DNA of 64,000 nucleotides from Phlebopus portentosus (taxonomy: Eukaryota > Basidiomycota > Agaricomycetes > Boletales > Boletinellaceae), in assembly GCA_037892935.1 (NCBI GenBank), contig JAYXKI010000010.1, forward strand, positions 372,001 to 436,000, given 5' to 3'. The notes under the pieces are model-generated. The model ran no database searches. It saw only the letters and a list, made by a program, of their open reading frames with translations, and had not been told where the DNA came from. The stretch's first letter is position 1. The number at the start of each line of letters is the position of its first letter. Positions 24,301 to 37,000 of this stretch are shown here, in pieces. The position numbers and the translations under genes are program-made.

Positions 24301-27300
24301 CATTGGAGTTTATCACATTAAAGGGTCGGAAAGTATCAGCTGATATCATTGCGAGTGAATGCACACTTCGAATTTGGGCTGAATGATGCTCCGTGACGAA
24401 TCCCGCCTTTACAATGGCCCGGCTTAAGGTTTCGGAAAGTCATTACATACTTCTTACCGAGTTTGCTTCGGATCTCTCCTCCTTCAGAGTATCGCCCAAG
24501 CTCTCCGTCGAAGTTGCCTGTGGCATCGAGGGCAAACGGTGTTATCAATTTCCGGAAGGCAAGATCAATGCATTCGCGGAACAATCTGCCTGAAGTCCAG
24601 GCGTGGTAATGTCCTGATGGAGACTACAAAGCCTTTGAGCAGCGGGACACAGGCGATTCTTCGCGCTTCTATATTCTTTCGGCGCAGGAGAATTGTCATC
24701 CGGAACGGTCGAACCGGTCCCAAGAGTCGCTCATTCAATGACCACCGGATTCATTAAGACGAGATCAGACTTTGACGGCCATGGCCGGTCTCCTGCAGAG
24801 TTTTAAAACGTAAGAAGACTGATAATTTGTAAAATCAAGGATAATCAGCGTATTGAATTGCTCCCGCTACTCAGGCGGAAGTCGTGCCAAATTAGCTAGA
24901 CAAAACTGCGAATGACACTAGTCTCAAATAAGTACAAGTCAAACACGCGATCTATCGGTCCGGGGACATGAAGGCTTGATAATGTTTTAGGACGAGCTTA
25001 TTGAACATACCGATGGATTACGCTGCAAAACTGAGGCGTAGAACGCAGAGCCACAATAATGAACTAGAATCAGCCCGAAGCGGCTCTTCGACAGCTCGTC
25101 CAGATCGTGGATGAAATAGCGTATATGCTTCCTGCTTCACAAGCAACTGCTTCAGACTACTTTGATTAACATAGTCCTCCAAATATATGCAAGTAAGATT
25201 ACAGATCGCACTAAACACGAGAGTCCAGAATCTGAAAGACTTCAGATTTGTCTAATGTCGAGAACGCAAATAGCCGTTGGGGCGAGAATCGGCCTAAGTA
25301 GTGTATACTTTTAGCCAATGATCGAGCATCCTTCATTTTCCGGGGTTGGATTGTGTGCCATTCTTATACACTTCGGAGACCATTCACGCCGGTTAGAATG
25401 AGAAAAGCTGGTGTAACTTGTCCAACCTGGCATGACAATTGGTGGGACAATGGAATCCAACTCTTCGACTTGCTGGTTGAGACAATAGAATAGAAGCCAA
25501 GTATGCCAATGAAGTCCTGGAACTTGGAACCACACATTTCAAAAACGGATGAGCGTCTACCAAAAAGAGTCTTAAGAAGAAGAAAGAAGTCGCCGATTTA
25601 TATGAGCGTCGATCCTCGCGACGATCACGTTATCATTTTTTGTCTTTGAATTGGGTGGTCCTTCGGGAGAGCCTAACGCCACCGCAACAATCCGAGGCGG
25701 AGTTCACAAGCCAATGCTCCTGACCGACGCGAGTGCCTTGCAGGAATTGCCTCGTTTTTACGTCTGACTCTTGTCTTTGGCTCTCGGACAGGGGGAAACA
25801 TTCCACAGATAAGGAGCCTATAAGCGCACTCGCCGTAATCATCTGCCCAGTTTTCATTTATCTCAACTAGGAAGGGGCTGGCTTGCTGTTCGGTCTCATC
25901 AATGAACGGTGGCAGCTGTAAGAGAGTCACAAAATTGGGGTGATTTCGAGGCGAGGAGGAATGGAGAGCAGAGTGAGACCGATCTGATGCGCGGATATTG
26001 ACGCTATTGACGCCTTGTCTGTATGTCCGCTCCGCGTGCCTTCATCCCTGTATCCGAGGATTCGACCATGCAAAGCTTGCGCTAGCCTCTCTCTAACCTG
26101 CACTAGCTCTAAATTGATCCCCACAGCGATCCTTTTAGCGTCGATGGTAGCCCGAGCTGATCATCGACGGATGAAAATGCTACGTGTGGACACCATTAAG
26201 CAAGATCGTTGCTACTCGTGGCTGTCGATACAGGAAGTCTGGGCTTACGTGCCACCATCAACGCTGGGCGCACGTGCCCTGAAGAATACAATTTCCGGTG
26301 ACAAGCCATTACGTCCAACCTCATCCAGCTCGATCCGAGTAAGTAATCCTATTTGTTTCCTCTTCATCGCCGTGATTGCGACTTTCAACCGGTTCAAAAG
26401 GCACCCCGAAATAACACTGATATGCATTCATGTTCATCGGGACCGAGTACCCTTGGCGCTGGATGTATACTGGACATTAAGGTACGCAGGCACGGTCATG
26501 TTGAATGGACGGGTCCTGGAATTTTATAGAACAGCCTGTGATCCTGGTTGGCAGTTTATCCATATTCTATTGTCAAGAGAAATACAGCAATAGACAGTGA
26601 TTTGTATTTCTTGTTGTACGGTTGAAGAGGTTGAAGTCGACGGTATGATTTTAAGGTACATGTACAGATTGTTTGTCACCGCTCCCGGCCGAACAGTGAA
26701 GATTCCGTAGAGTGTAATGGTACGTGACTATTATGTCCTATCGCACTTCCTCTGGCCATAGACATCCAGAAAAAAAAAAGCGACATTGAAAGGTACGGGC
26801 ATACCATCTTCTTCAGAATGGAGACGTGACGCACTTGAGAAGGGTGCATCTGAAGTCAATCTCCCGACCTCGTCACCGTATTCACTCTCAACCGTTCTCC
26901 GTCCGTTAATTTCGGCCAGCACCGCGACCGAAACCCCTATCCCTGTCCTTCTCAGGAAACTGGTTATGTAGATTCAGAGGTGTCGATGCTGGTGATGCAG
27001 AGGAGAAGTGGGTTTGATAGCCGCGCACGGATGCACTGACGGGCACATCACGTTCTGTGCAAACTAACTGTCTCGTCTTTTCATTCGCTTATCTATCATA
27101 TCGGAGACACGAATACTGAACACAGCCAGGGTTACAGCCTCACACCCAAAGAAGCTCCTGCACTATTCCATTCTACGAATACAAGCTTCGTGATGCGGGA
27201 ATCGCTTGACGCCGACCACGAAGCCTTACGGATTGACACGGCGCGCAGCGGATGCATTTCAAAGGTGTTCTTTTCTTGGATGCGCGTGAATTCTCGACTG

Positions 27301-29613
27301 TAGATGTAAGTTTTTGCACGAGTCGTGATGCTCGAAGAATCCAATCTGACTTCGCTTCTTTTCGAAAGCTGATGAATCCTTGCTGCGTCTTCCTCCCAGG
27401 ACGGCGTCTCTCGGATCGGCGCGTATGCAGAAGGCCTTTATAAGTACTAATGACGCTGATATTCAATCGAATAAGAGACGCCGTTCGCGGGAGGCAATGC
27501 AGTTCGAAGAGTTCCGATTTCACGCATTAAAATTCCGGAAATACCCTTTAGAGGTATGAGAGAACCGGATGTTGCGCAGCGACCCAAAAGGCTCCTCCGC
27601 CGCCGTCTTGGGGCTGAAGTGGAGCATGAGTCTCCAATCAGAAGCGAATTACGGTTTCTGTCGGTTAGAATTGACCGGGACAAGCCGCGAAAGAACAAAA
27701 AAGAGTGAATATCAACTGAAATTACCCAGGTTCAAACGGTCGGCGGGGGAAGATGCGACCCGGAATGGGCGCTGCGAGCCAGGGCTGGACTTATCTGGAG
27801 GCCGACACATCCGATCGACTCGTCATCCCATAAGTAAATGAGGATTCAGACTCAAGGTTCAAGAAGGGCTGAACGACTTGAGAAGGTGTCGCAGCCAGTG
27901 TCGGGATCACAGACAATTCAATACAGTTCAGATCATTATATGGTGTCTCGACTTTTCCGTCCCGAGTATGGTCTGTCCTTTGTGAAGGCTCTCCGATCCC
28001 GGAGTCATGTACATCTTCATCGGAAAAAGAAGGCGTTTGAGGGATGATGACTGTACGGATGCCCCATGTGCCGTGTTGAGAACAACGTGGACGACACGCG
28101 GAAGCAAACTTTGTTTATCTGATCTCTGTCGGTTCAAACAACACGTCACCAAGAGTGAAATCAGTTGATCAGAGCGAATCGGCTTCGCTGGAGCATGAGC
28201 ATCAAAAGACCAGCGATCAATGAATAAACAGTTCTCTCGGAGCGAGGGTTCCGGACACATCAGGATCAGATCAGAAAGACGATCATGGACATTGGGGCAC
28301 CGTCAGTACCGTCACCCCGATCCCAGATCTCCCCACGAAATTTAATTTACAGTCGCCAAACCACGTTTTATCTTTTTTCCCTTGTCTCTTTTTCATTCTT
28401 TTCTTTTCGAAACTCTCGAGAAAATCTCTTCGGGTCGGGGACGGCTCTGCTCGAGTTTGGAAGATAAGGTAGGAGGAAAGTATAATCTCGCCTAATCGGT
28501 CACAGTGGTAGTGGTCACGTCATGCAATTTAGCCATGTTTGGAAGGACCCTTTGGTAAAAGCCTTCAAAATAGATTCGCTGGCCGGAAAGTCTTGTTCTT
28601 ATTCATCCCGTAAAGTCGTCATGGCCTTGGTTATGAAGACTCTTCTCAGGACGTCGGATGTCACTCGAGAGTTGCGCCGAGCTCAAACTGGATAAAACTT
28701 GTCAAATGGAGGTATGACGAATGACATAATTACTTAATAATTTGAGCTGAGTAGGATGCGCTGGAATGTGATTTTGACCTGTTGCCTGTATAGGAACCCG
28801 GTAAATGAGCGTATCCTTCCTTCCCTTCCCTTCGAAAATCATCGCGTAGAATGGGTTTCTCTCGGGCTCGGGAGGTGTTTGATGTGCTGTTCCGTCTGCA
28901 TTTTTCATTGCAAAGACATACTTACACCCGAGAGAGCGCGGCGCGTCACGGAAAGACATAAGTATGCAAGTCCCGAAGGAAGGAGAGTGAGGCGAGAAAT
29001 GCTTGGAGGACTTTTTTCGATAACGGTTCTCGTGACGTGATGAGATCAGACGGATAGACAGGGTCATTCGTCTCTGGATCTTGATGAACCCCGGTCGGAG
29101 GGTGGATATTGAATTTCGGAGGAGAAAAGAGTGGAGTGGAGTGGAAGAAAGAAAGAAAGACCTCGACGACGCGGATATCTGGTGGGATCTGGTTTGGAAT
29201 GCCGGTACAGAATCCGAAACCCAAAGAGAAAACGTACGACGCGACGCGTAGGATTGTCCTCGCCTCGGAAGTGGGAATAGCCGTAGGGTGAAGTGATTGC
29301 GTCGCGGGAGCAGGCAGAGTGGGTTTACCTACTTAGATGGATGGTGATGAGGGGATAGGAAACAAGGTTCTGTCGGGGAGAGAGTGCCGAAGAACGGCTC
29401 TGAAGAGAAGTAGAGAGATCATCGGGCTATCCGGATAAGGGAACAAGATTATAATGACGATCTTGGAAAAAAAAGAAGAATTCGAAATTAAAATGCAATT
29501 TCATCTATTTATGTAAACTATTCGCTATATATATATATATATATATATTCCCAACTCACTTCTCTTTATTTTCCTCTACTCTCTGTTGTCCGCCGGCGCG
29601 TATAGCCAGCCCT
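21313..29613. other. 8.3-kb gene-poor interval with possible coding relics
   Basis: No complete gene could be supported here. Some minus-strand fragments read like protein but lead nowhere: EQLQSTVVRELEVCRSQRR near 22250, a 165-codon frame at 23048-23545, and adjacent frames at 25673-25930 (PPFIDETEQQASPFLVEINE) and 25927-26124. On the plus strand, around 27560-27710, RRRLGAEVEHESPIRSEFRF stands out. No transposase, reverse transcriptase or inverted ends were seen. The last 1-1.5 kb probably holds the promoter of the zinc-finger gene. Confidence 0.4.
29526..29549. repeat. (TA)12 microsatellite in promoter/5' UTR
   Basis: Twelve uninterrupted TA units end 64 bp before the start codon of the Con7-like gene and are followed by a CT-rich tract. 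The run may serve as a TATA region or simply be a variable tract in the leader. Confidence 0.9.
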
Positions 29614-32052
29614 ATGCACAACCAAGTCCCCGTCCTCTTCACCCCGCTCACTCCCCCGCCCGACTCGTTCAACAATTCTTATATCCCCTCGGTCGACGCC
29701 GCTCTCAATAATACCCGCTCCCGCCCTAACCTCCACATTGCCATCGGGCGCGCTCTTCTGCGCTCCTCGCCGACTCCTCACTCAGCAGCCCTGGCATTTG
29801 ACGCGCGCTCTGCGCACTCTGCTCTGCCTATCACGTCCCCAAACCAGCACGCGTTTCGTTACGCACGCGATTTGGCATCCTCTTCCGGTTCCGCATCTGC
29901 CCCGTCCGGTGGCGATCACGGCATATACAGCTCCTCTCCCGCTTTAGAGCACTCCTCCGACGCCGCCACAATCGCCACCAGCGTCTCTGGTATGTCTTTG
30001 CTTATCCTGTGCTTCTCGCTCTTCACACTGAGCGTCTGCGCCGCAACCCCGCTTATATTAATTTTTATTATTATTATTATTTTTTCAGGGTATCCGTGCT
30101 CTCCTCCCCCTTCGAGGCACCATTCGGAGCATGCTGCGAATCGTGACAAACTTTCCGGTGCTAGTCATTTTTCTGCCCAGTCTCCGGCAAGCTCTCCGCC
30201 TGGTCCAGCCGCCACGAGCATTTCGGATAGACTTAACTTGGCTTCGATAAATGCGCAAACTCTACCAGACCACTATCAAGCTACGTTTAGCGCATCAACC
30301 CAGTCGGAGAACCAGAGCGAACAGCGTAGTCACCTCACTCAGGCTCAGCAGCATCCGCAAGCTAGCTTTCAGCCACGGACGTCATCTTCAATTCACTCGC
30401 CATCCGATCGCTTCCCCTCGTTAGCCTCGATGCTCTCCTCCGACCGCTACCCGCCGCGCATAGATAGATACGCATTTCCGGCTCCTGGTCATGAACGGCG
30501 CATCTCTGATCCCTCCGACCACTACTCAACTGCGAAGATCCATCCCTCCTCAATGGCAATGGGCGCAGGTTACGGAGCACCGCCCTCGTACACGTTGCAT
30601 CGAGTCGAACGAACGGGTTCGTACCCGGAAATAGCCACAGAATCTGGCCTTAGTCAGACAGGCTGGCGCGAGGACGAGAAAGAGAAGCTCTACATGGAGG
30701 ACCGTGCAAGGGCGGCCTTCGATCCCTATTCCCCTATTCACTCGTCGTTCTCCTCATCCAACTCGTCGATCGCCACGCAGGCACTTCCCTCTCCGCATTA
30801 CTATCCCTCTCGCGGCTATACCGGGCCGGCCGCTGGCACCTATCCTCTGTATGGCCCGTCCGAAGACGCGCCTTACGACGCCAGACCGCAGACGGGGTCG
30901 AGCGATTCTAGTTCACCATCATACCCGTACTCGCAGGGAGCCGTACCCTCTGGTTCCCGGGGTCTTCCCAACACGTTGAATCCTCACCAGGCGGACTATG
31001 CTAACTTTGGAGGAGCTGACCCCTCTTCGAAGACTTATTCATTTGTCGCGCTTCCTGGCAATACAGTGCGTAAGCGTCCAAGACGCCGATACGACGAGAT
31101 TGAACGGCTATATGCGTGCAATTTCCCTGGCTGCACGAAAGCTTACGGGACCTTGAATCACTTGAACGCCCATGTCAACATGCAGAAACATGGACCGAAG
31201 AGGCATCCTAATGGTGAGTTTCACTTAGACACTATTCTAACGCGCTGGGAGGATTTTTGATCCTCCAAGTGATCCCCTAACGCGATTTAGCGCGATTTTA
31301 TCTATCACTTAAACTTTGCCTATAACTCTGGCTGACAATGGTGCAATACAGAATTCAAGGAGATGCGCAAACAGTGGCGAAAGATGAAGAAAGAGCAAGA
31401 GGCCGAGAGGGAGCGTTTAGTCCAGCTTGAGGGTATACCTGGCGCTGGGAACTCAAGTCTTTCGGACGTGATGCGCCGTCGCCGCGCTACGGACCCCAGT
31501 CCGTACGGAATACATGGGATAAACCCCGGAGAAGACGTCAACGCGAATGGCCACCCGTCAGGATCGGTGGCGGCGTCCGTCAATGATCCGTTGGGGATAT
31601 CGTCCCTTGACGCATCCTCCTATGGTTTGAGCCAAAGCCTGCCAATCAACGTCGGCTCCGACCCGATTGGAAGCATGGGCGTCGGCACGGGATATTCTCA
31701 ACAACAGCAATATTCATCTTCATCCGGATATCATGGTCAGCAGCGTCCATCGATCTCTCCCGCTTCGCCTTCGGGTCCCTCTGATACTTACGGACGTTTT
31801 ACGGGCAGTGGACAAGGTCTTGCGCCCCTAACTGAATCACCGACTAATTACTACACGGAGTCAGCCGGCTTTGAACAAGGCCGCACGCGGACTCCACCAC
31901 CTCCACGCAACCAGCTTCCTCCAGATGCCACGCTCTGCTCTGCTTACACGCATTCACAACAGTCCGACGTGGGAGGCGATGGGTACGCGTTGCCGAGCCT
32001 GTCGTCTGCCACCGGTATGGACCAGCGTGGTCGCCATGGTTCTTCGCAGTGA
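29614..32052 (+). CDS. Con7-like C2H2 zinc-finger transcription factor
   Basis: A nuclear DNA-binding regulator resembling fungal Con7, which controls morphogenesis and infection-related development in Magnaporthe. Three exons (29614-29989, 30089-31213, 31352-32052) give 733 residues with clean GT-AG junctions. The conserved core is in exon 2 and the start of exon 3: KTYSFVALPGNTVRKRPRRR, then YDEIERLYACNFPGCTKAYG with TLNHLNAHVNMQKHGPKRHP, and NEFKEMRKQWRKMKKEQEAE. This holds one C2H2 finger (Cys-x4-Cys, His-x5-His) followed by a basic coiled segment, as in Con7. The rest is Ser/Pro/Tyr-rich and probably disordered, with Gln runs. Intron 1 is 99 bp, a multiple of three without a stop, so unspliced RNA would still be translated through. 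The long flanking intergenic DNA fits a heavily regulated gene. Confidence 0.85.
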
Positions 32053-33123
32053 AGTACATCGCTGGCAGCCTAATCACACATGTACGCAGCTTCTGCGTGC
32101 GACACATCTTCGACATGCCAGTCATTCTTCCTCTCTACTTCTGTTTCCACCTTTTTTTTTGCTCTCTCCTGCTTTGTCTCTCTTGTTCTCAATAACGGAA
32201 TCGTTATCCTCAACTATTCTTACCCTAATTCCTTTCTTGTCGGCGGAATAAGTGCAACGGAGGCAATTACCTTTTCTTTTCCTCTTCTCCCTCTTTACAT
32301 GTCAACAACAACATTGGAACCCTTTGGGAACAAGCTTTACTCGTATGCAACTTATAACTTCTCATATCAATCATTCTTACTGGCCCCCTCGCTACCCATG
32401 ACGAATCCGCGTGCGATCGGTGCTCTTCCCTCCCTTCATCGGCCTGTCTTGTAATCCTAATGAACGATCGCTCCTCAAGCACCGTCTATGCAGTGTACTT
32501 CCTGTGGCCTTTCTTTTCTTTCACCTGATCGCCCGTCTCTTACTTGCTATGGATCCATCTCTTACCCTAATTCTCTCATGACCGTACTTCTTTTCTCTCT
32601 CTCGTGTTTTCTTCTTTTTGCAAGCCTTATAGTTGGAACACACATGTAATGCCCATTCTCGAGCGTTAAACGTGCTTCTGCACGCTTGCCGGGATGGGTC
32701 TCGACATCGGATTATAAATACCTAGTAAATAGTGTATATCACGTATCTTTCTTCCTTTCTTCTATTCTCGCAAAATGCAATGGTATTGCTCTATCTAAAC
32801 TCGGAGAAGGCTCCTCGTATTGTTTGTGTGGGCCCGAGAACTATCCTGCCCGTCTTCCATTGGTGTTTGTGTATTTATCAACATTCTATTCGCGTTGAGT
32901 AATTGACGGACATGGAAGAGGGAGAAGAGTGATAGTCTTCGAGTCTAGAGCAAGCTGGAATCCACCAAGTCTACGATACGATGCAGAAATGCTGAGAAGG
33001 GTGGATGTAAAGTTAAAATTCTAAGCCACGGGTTTTGATCGTGTACGAGAAACCAGGGTATCGCGAATTCTTCTTACTGGATTGTCGGGCCCAGTATTCC
33101 ATTTACGCCCGCTACCCGCCCAC

Positions 33124-33157
33124 TTATCTATCCATCTATCCATCTATTTATCCATCC
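33124..33157. repeat. Degenerate (CTAT/CCAT)n microsatellite
   Basis: A run of TATC/CATC-type tetranucleotide units with a few substitutions, in non-coding DNA downstream of the zinc-finger gene. Confidence 0.75.
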
Positions 33158-34025
33158 CTTTCCCCCGAGGCTTCGCTCGCAAAATTCTTTACGCATGTCA
33201 TTTCTTCCAAAGTGCCATTATTTCTAGTCTAGTCAATGACTAGCTACTTGCGGGCGGGAAGACACCGTGGTGGCTTAGGCAGGCTTGGGCTTCGAAATAC
33301 GTATAAGGCGAGGGGCGTGGGAGAGGGAAGCTGTACCAGTAGGAGGACTGAAAGACAATGACTGGCACGGAGTTGACATGTATGTATACAGTGGTACACA
33401 GCATACACACAGGATTATTCTTCCTCCTCTCCTCGTGTCTGTGACCTTCTCGCGAGTCGTTCGAACTGCCTGTACGACTTCTTTATTCCCCGAAGAAATA
33501 GAAACATCATTATTAGAGTGGATTACTGCATATTTTATTACATGGTGTGTATATACTGTAACGCAGCCCCGTAGTACTCGGTAATGGATTAAAACGAGCT
33601 AAATGAAATGATGTGCGGTTTAATCAAGTTTGTGTTCAACGGTCAATGGTGTCCCCGTGTGCATGTGAGCGAATTGAGTGCTTAACGAATTAGGGCTGTG
33701 CCGCCGCCCCCCCTGGTGTGCGGGATGGACTGTTTTCGTTCAAGGAAAGGAAGGAAGGTACAAGACGAGAGACGATGAATGAACTGACTTGAATCGAATT
33801 AAGTAAATTTAATTGAATTGACCTCTTTCTTCGACTCTCCGCCCCCGACCTCCGACCTCCGACTCCGGCTTTTGATGGTTTCTTGATAATGATCTCGGAA
33901 GCTGGGTAACTGAGCGGAAGTAAGCAATGCCGGAGAAGAAGAACATGAAGGGAAGTGGGGGGAGGGAGGGGCGATCGCGAGGAGGGAGGAAGTGGGAATG
34001 AATCATGGATGAAGCAGGAGATACC

Positions 34026-34047
34026 GAATGGATGAATGAATGAATGA
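34026..34047. repeat. (GAAT)n microsatellite
   Basis: About five GAAT/GATG-type tetranucleotide units in tandem within non-coding DNA. Confidence 0.75.
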
Positions 34048-37000
34048 AAAAGATCTCAAATCTCTTCCTTCCTTCAATTCATGCATGCATCCATGTTTCT
34101 CAATAGTAATCCACCGGCCGGTGGTTGAAAGTGAAGGACGAATCCGGGGGGCACAGCTCGAAGTGTGATTTCGACGGGTAAATTAAATCGAATCGGTAAT
34201 GACCATTGTCATGTCTGAAAGAAAAGAACTTTTCCTTGTTATTTTGTACGTTACTAACATGTGTATTCTGTGAATTCGAACGCGACGAGATGTTACATGT
34301 ATATTATCGCAGGACAAAGCGCCTATAAAGAGACCCGTGACAACAACGAAGACAACGCGAGAATTCAAGCCAGACATTTCATATCCGAATTCGCCAGACT
34401 TTGAAAGGGGCGGAGGAGGGTGGATATGGCGTACGTACGTATGCTATGCTATGCATCTGTGACAGGAAGCATTGGGGGGAAAGAAGAAATAATTAGAATT
34501 AGAAGATGTGGTGGATGGGGGGAAATAGAACTGAATGAGTGAGCTCATAGTGCGTGAAGATTCTTCTCTTCTCTTCTTCTTTCAGCCTCGAGGGATCATG
34601 ATAATTTTTTTTCTTCTCTGTTCTTTGTTCTTTTCGTATAAGTCTTGATCTGCGTCATTAATTCAGATCCGTTCCGTACAGATAGATAGATATACAGATA
34701 TCGGGGATTCAATCAATAATCAATAACGGGATGAAAGGAGAAGGGCCAAGTAGCCAGATGTCAAGAATGTCTGGAATGATTCTTTGGTGGAAGAAGCAAG
34801 TCCGACCGCTCCCGTGATCAAACACGATGTGGTGCGCCGCGTTGATGGCGGAAGGCGCTAAACAGGCCTATCGGCAACTTTTTTTTCTTCTCTCTTCTAT
34901 CAAATTGAATTAAAATTGAGTTGGTGAATTTAGATCTTCAATCTGCGTTGTGACGTCCGCGAAACGATGAAAAAAGGCAGATGAACGGCGGACGAAAACG
35001 TACCGGATTTTTTTCTTGGAGTTTTCATTAGCGCTTGCTGCTGTTTGACGTACGGTACGTGTGCACATGATAAGGCAAAGAAGAGCAAAGGGGGATCCAG
35101 AATTCAGATGCGAACGAGATTGCTTCGGGCTGAGAGAACTCTGGATGAAACATATTCTCAAAGTCAGTCAGCAAATGTCTGAGCCCACGGAGGCGGAAAG
35201 AAGACAAGAAGGGAGAACAGCCGAGTAAGACGTTGAGCACAGCCGACGTCCGCTGGACTTCGCCGAACTCGAACTCCGCGCGCTTATCCGGGAGAGAGAG
35301 AACGTGACCGGCGGATTGGCGTCGGAACGTCGAGCAAAGGCCTGCGAAGGCTTGCCGGCGGAAAAATAAAAATCTGTGATGACAAGAGCGAAAAAAGGAA
35401 CTTTGCGTGCGATAGAATGGAAGTAGAACCATCTGCCTCTTTTCTTTTTTTTTGCAAAATGGAGCTGCCATGCACGTTCAATGTAATGGTAATGGTCTTG
35501 TACTTATGGATGCACTGATGAATACATACGCGCACTCTATCCGCTGCTTGACGCCACCACGCGGCAATACCGTTCTCGGGCGTCTTGCATATGTCGAATG
35601 TTGACACTACAACCGATCCCCATCAGCGGATCAAAGAAGTTCGAGAAGAAGCATCGAGCAATGCAGGAAAATATTATCGATTATTTCAATTCGTTATCCG
35701 GAGCGTTATACCCGCCGTATCACCTTCGCATTCAAACGTCAAATAACTCCGGCTTCCCTCGACGCGCTCAACTTACGACCCTGTGAATTTACCAATCATG
35801 CTCACGGACGCGACGGCATTGGCGGAGTCCCCTCCTTAAATACTTATCTTCCTCCAGCGATGCCGTCTGTCCGGCTGGTACGGACGGCACGCGGCGGCTT
35901 CTTTCTTTATGCGTTTCATGAAGTGAATGCCGTCGGGAGCACGGCTTGACGGCTTACGAAATACTTACCTCTCCCTCTTCCTCTCGGAGATGGGGGTGTC
36001 TTCAAAACGTCTGAGATTTGATATCGATTTCCGTCACACTGTTCTGGAATCTATAGAACTTCCGACCGACGCGTATGAGCTGTTCATTGAATGACCCTGC
36101 ACGCCCTTCCAATATTATCCACCGCGCATCAGAAGGATTGCGGGATCGCCTACCGCATTCTAAGTGCTATCATACAAATGAAACAGCAATTTAGACTTAC
36201 ATCGCAGGTCTTCCAGGGCTTTACGAAGCGGTCTCATCCCGACAATGTCCTGCATATGAAAAAGAAATGTCAGAAGGATCAGACGCTTCTTCTCATCCAC
36301 GTAGAAGTATGGAAGAGCATGAAACGTTTCTCGTTCTCCACAACATTCATCGGCACAGATTGTCATTTGCTCGATCATGAAGTTCTCCCGGTAATTATTA
36401 ATTACGAATTCTATCCAGATCACTCCAGATGTCGCTCCTTGTCATGCTACATGCCGTCCTGTTATACGGTCGATAGACCGCATCTCCGCGGTTGCACATT
36501 GCATTTTATGCGCAAATCTGAAGGGCACAACGTGCCGCGGTGTGTCCCAGGCATGTCAAGACATCTGAGTCAAATAGGTCAATGTCACGTCTTTGAATAA
36601 CCGAGAATATCATGAAAATATGGATCCATCTTACCGGTGGCACGATGAATATAGTTCATGACAGCACGCACAAGCCAAAATTTGGACAGCCGTAAGAAGG
36701 AAAAATGGCGCCGACTGTGACATTTCAAGGGTAATATCCTACGAGATATTGAGTATTAAACGGCGAAGAAGGTCGGTCTACCTCACAAAAACTGGCGGTG
36801 AACTCGACGAGATTGGTTCTTCCATAAGGGTGTTCTGTCTAATCAATGTGTGTCGCGAAATTCGAGACTCCGTCAATCATGACTTTCTGTGAGAAGCCGT
36901 ACAGGACAGAAAGGTTCGTTCAATCGTTGGTGTGTGAGAACGTCGATCTTGATCATCGATTCTGTCTTGAATGATCATCGTGTAACGACATATAGGCAAT

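Noticed and set aside
26015..26593. 192-codon plus-strand open frame
   Set aside because: No recognisable motif, the frame appears to begin without ATG context, and opposite-strand frames are equally open; no splice or neighbour support.
35028..35471. 147-codon minus-strand open frame near poly-T tracts
   Set aside because: Mostly low-complexity translation (Phe/Arg/Ser-rich) of spacer DNA.
36091..36600. 169-codon plus-strand open frame
   Set aside because: Composition is unlike the confirmed genes, no family motif, and an overlapping minus-strand frame is equally plausible.
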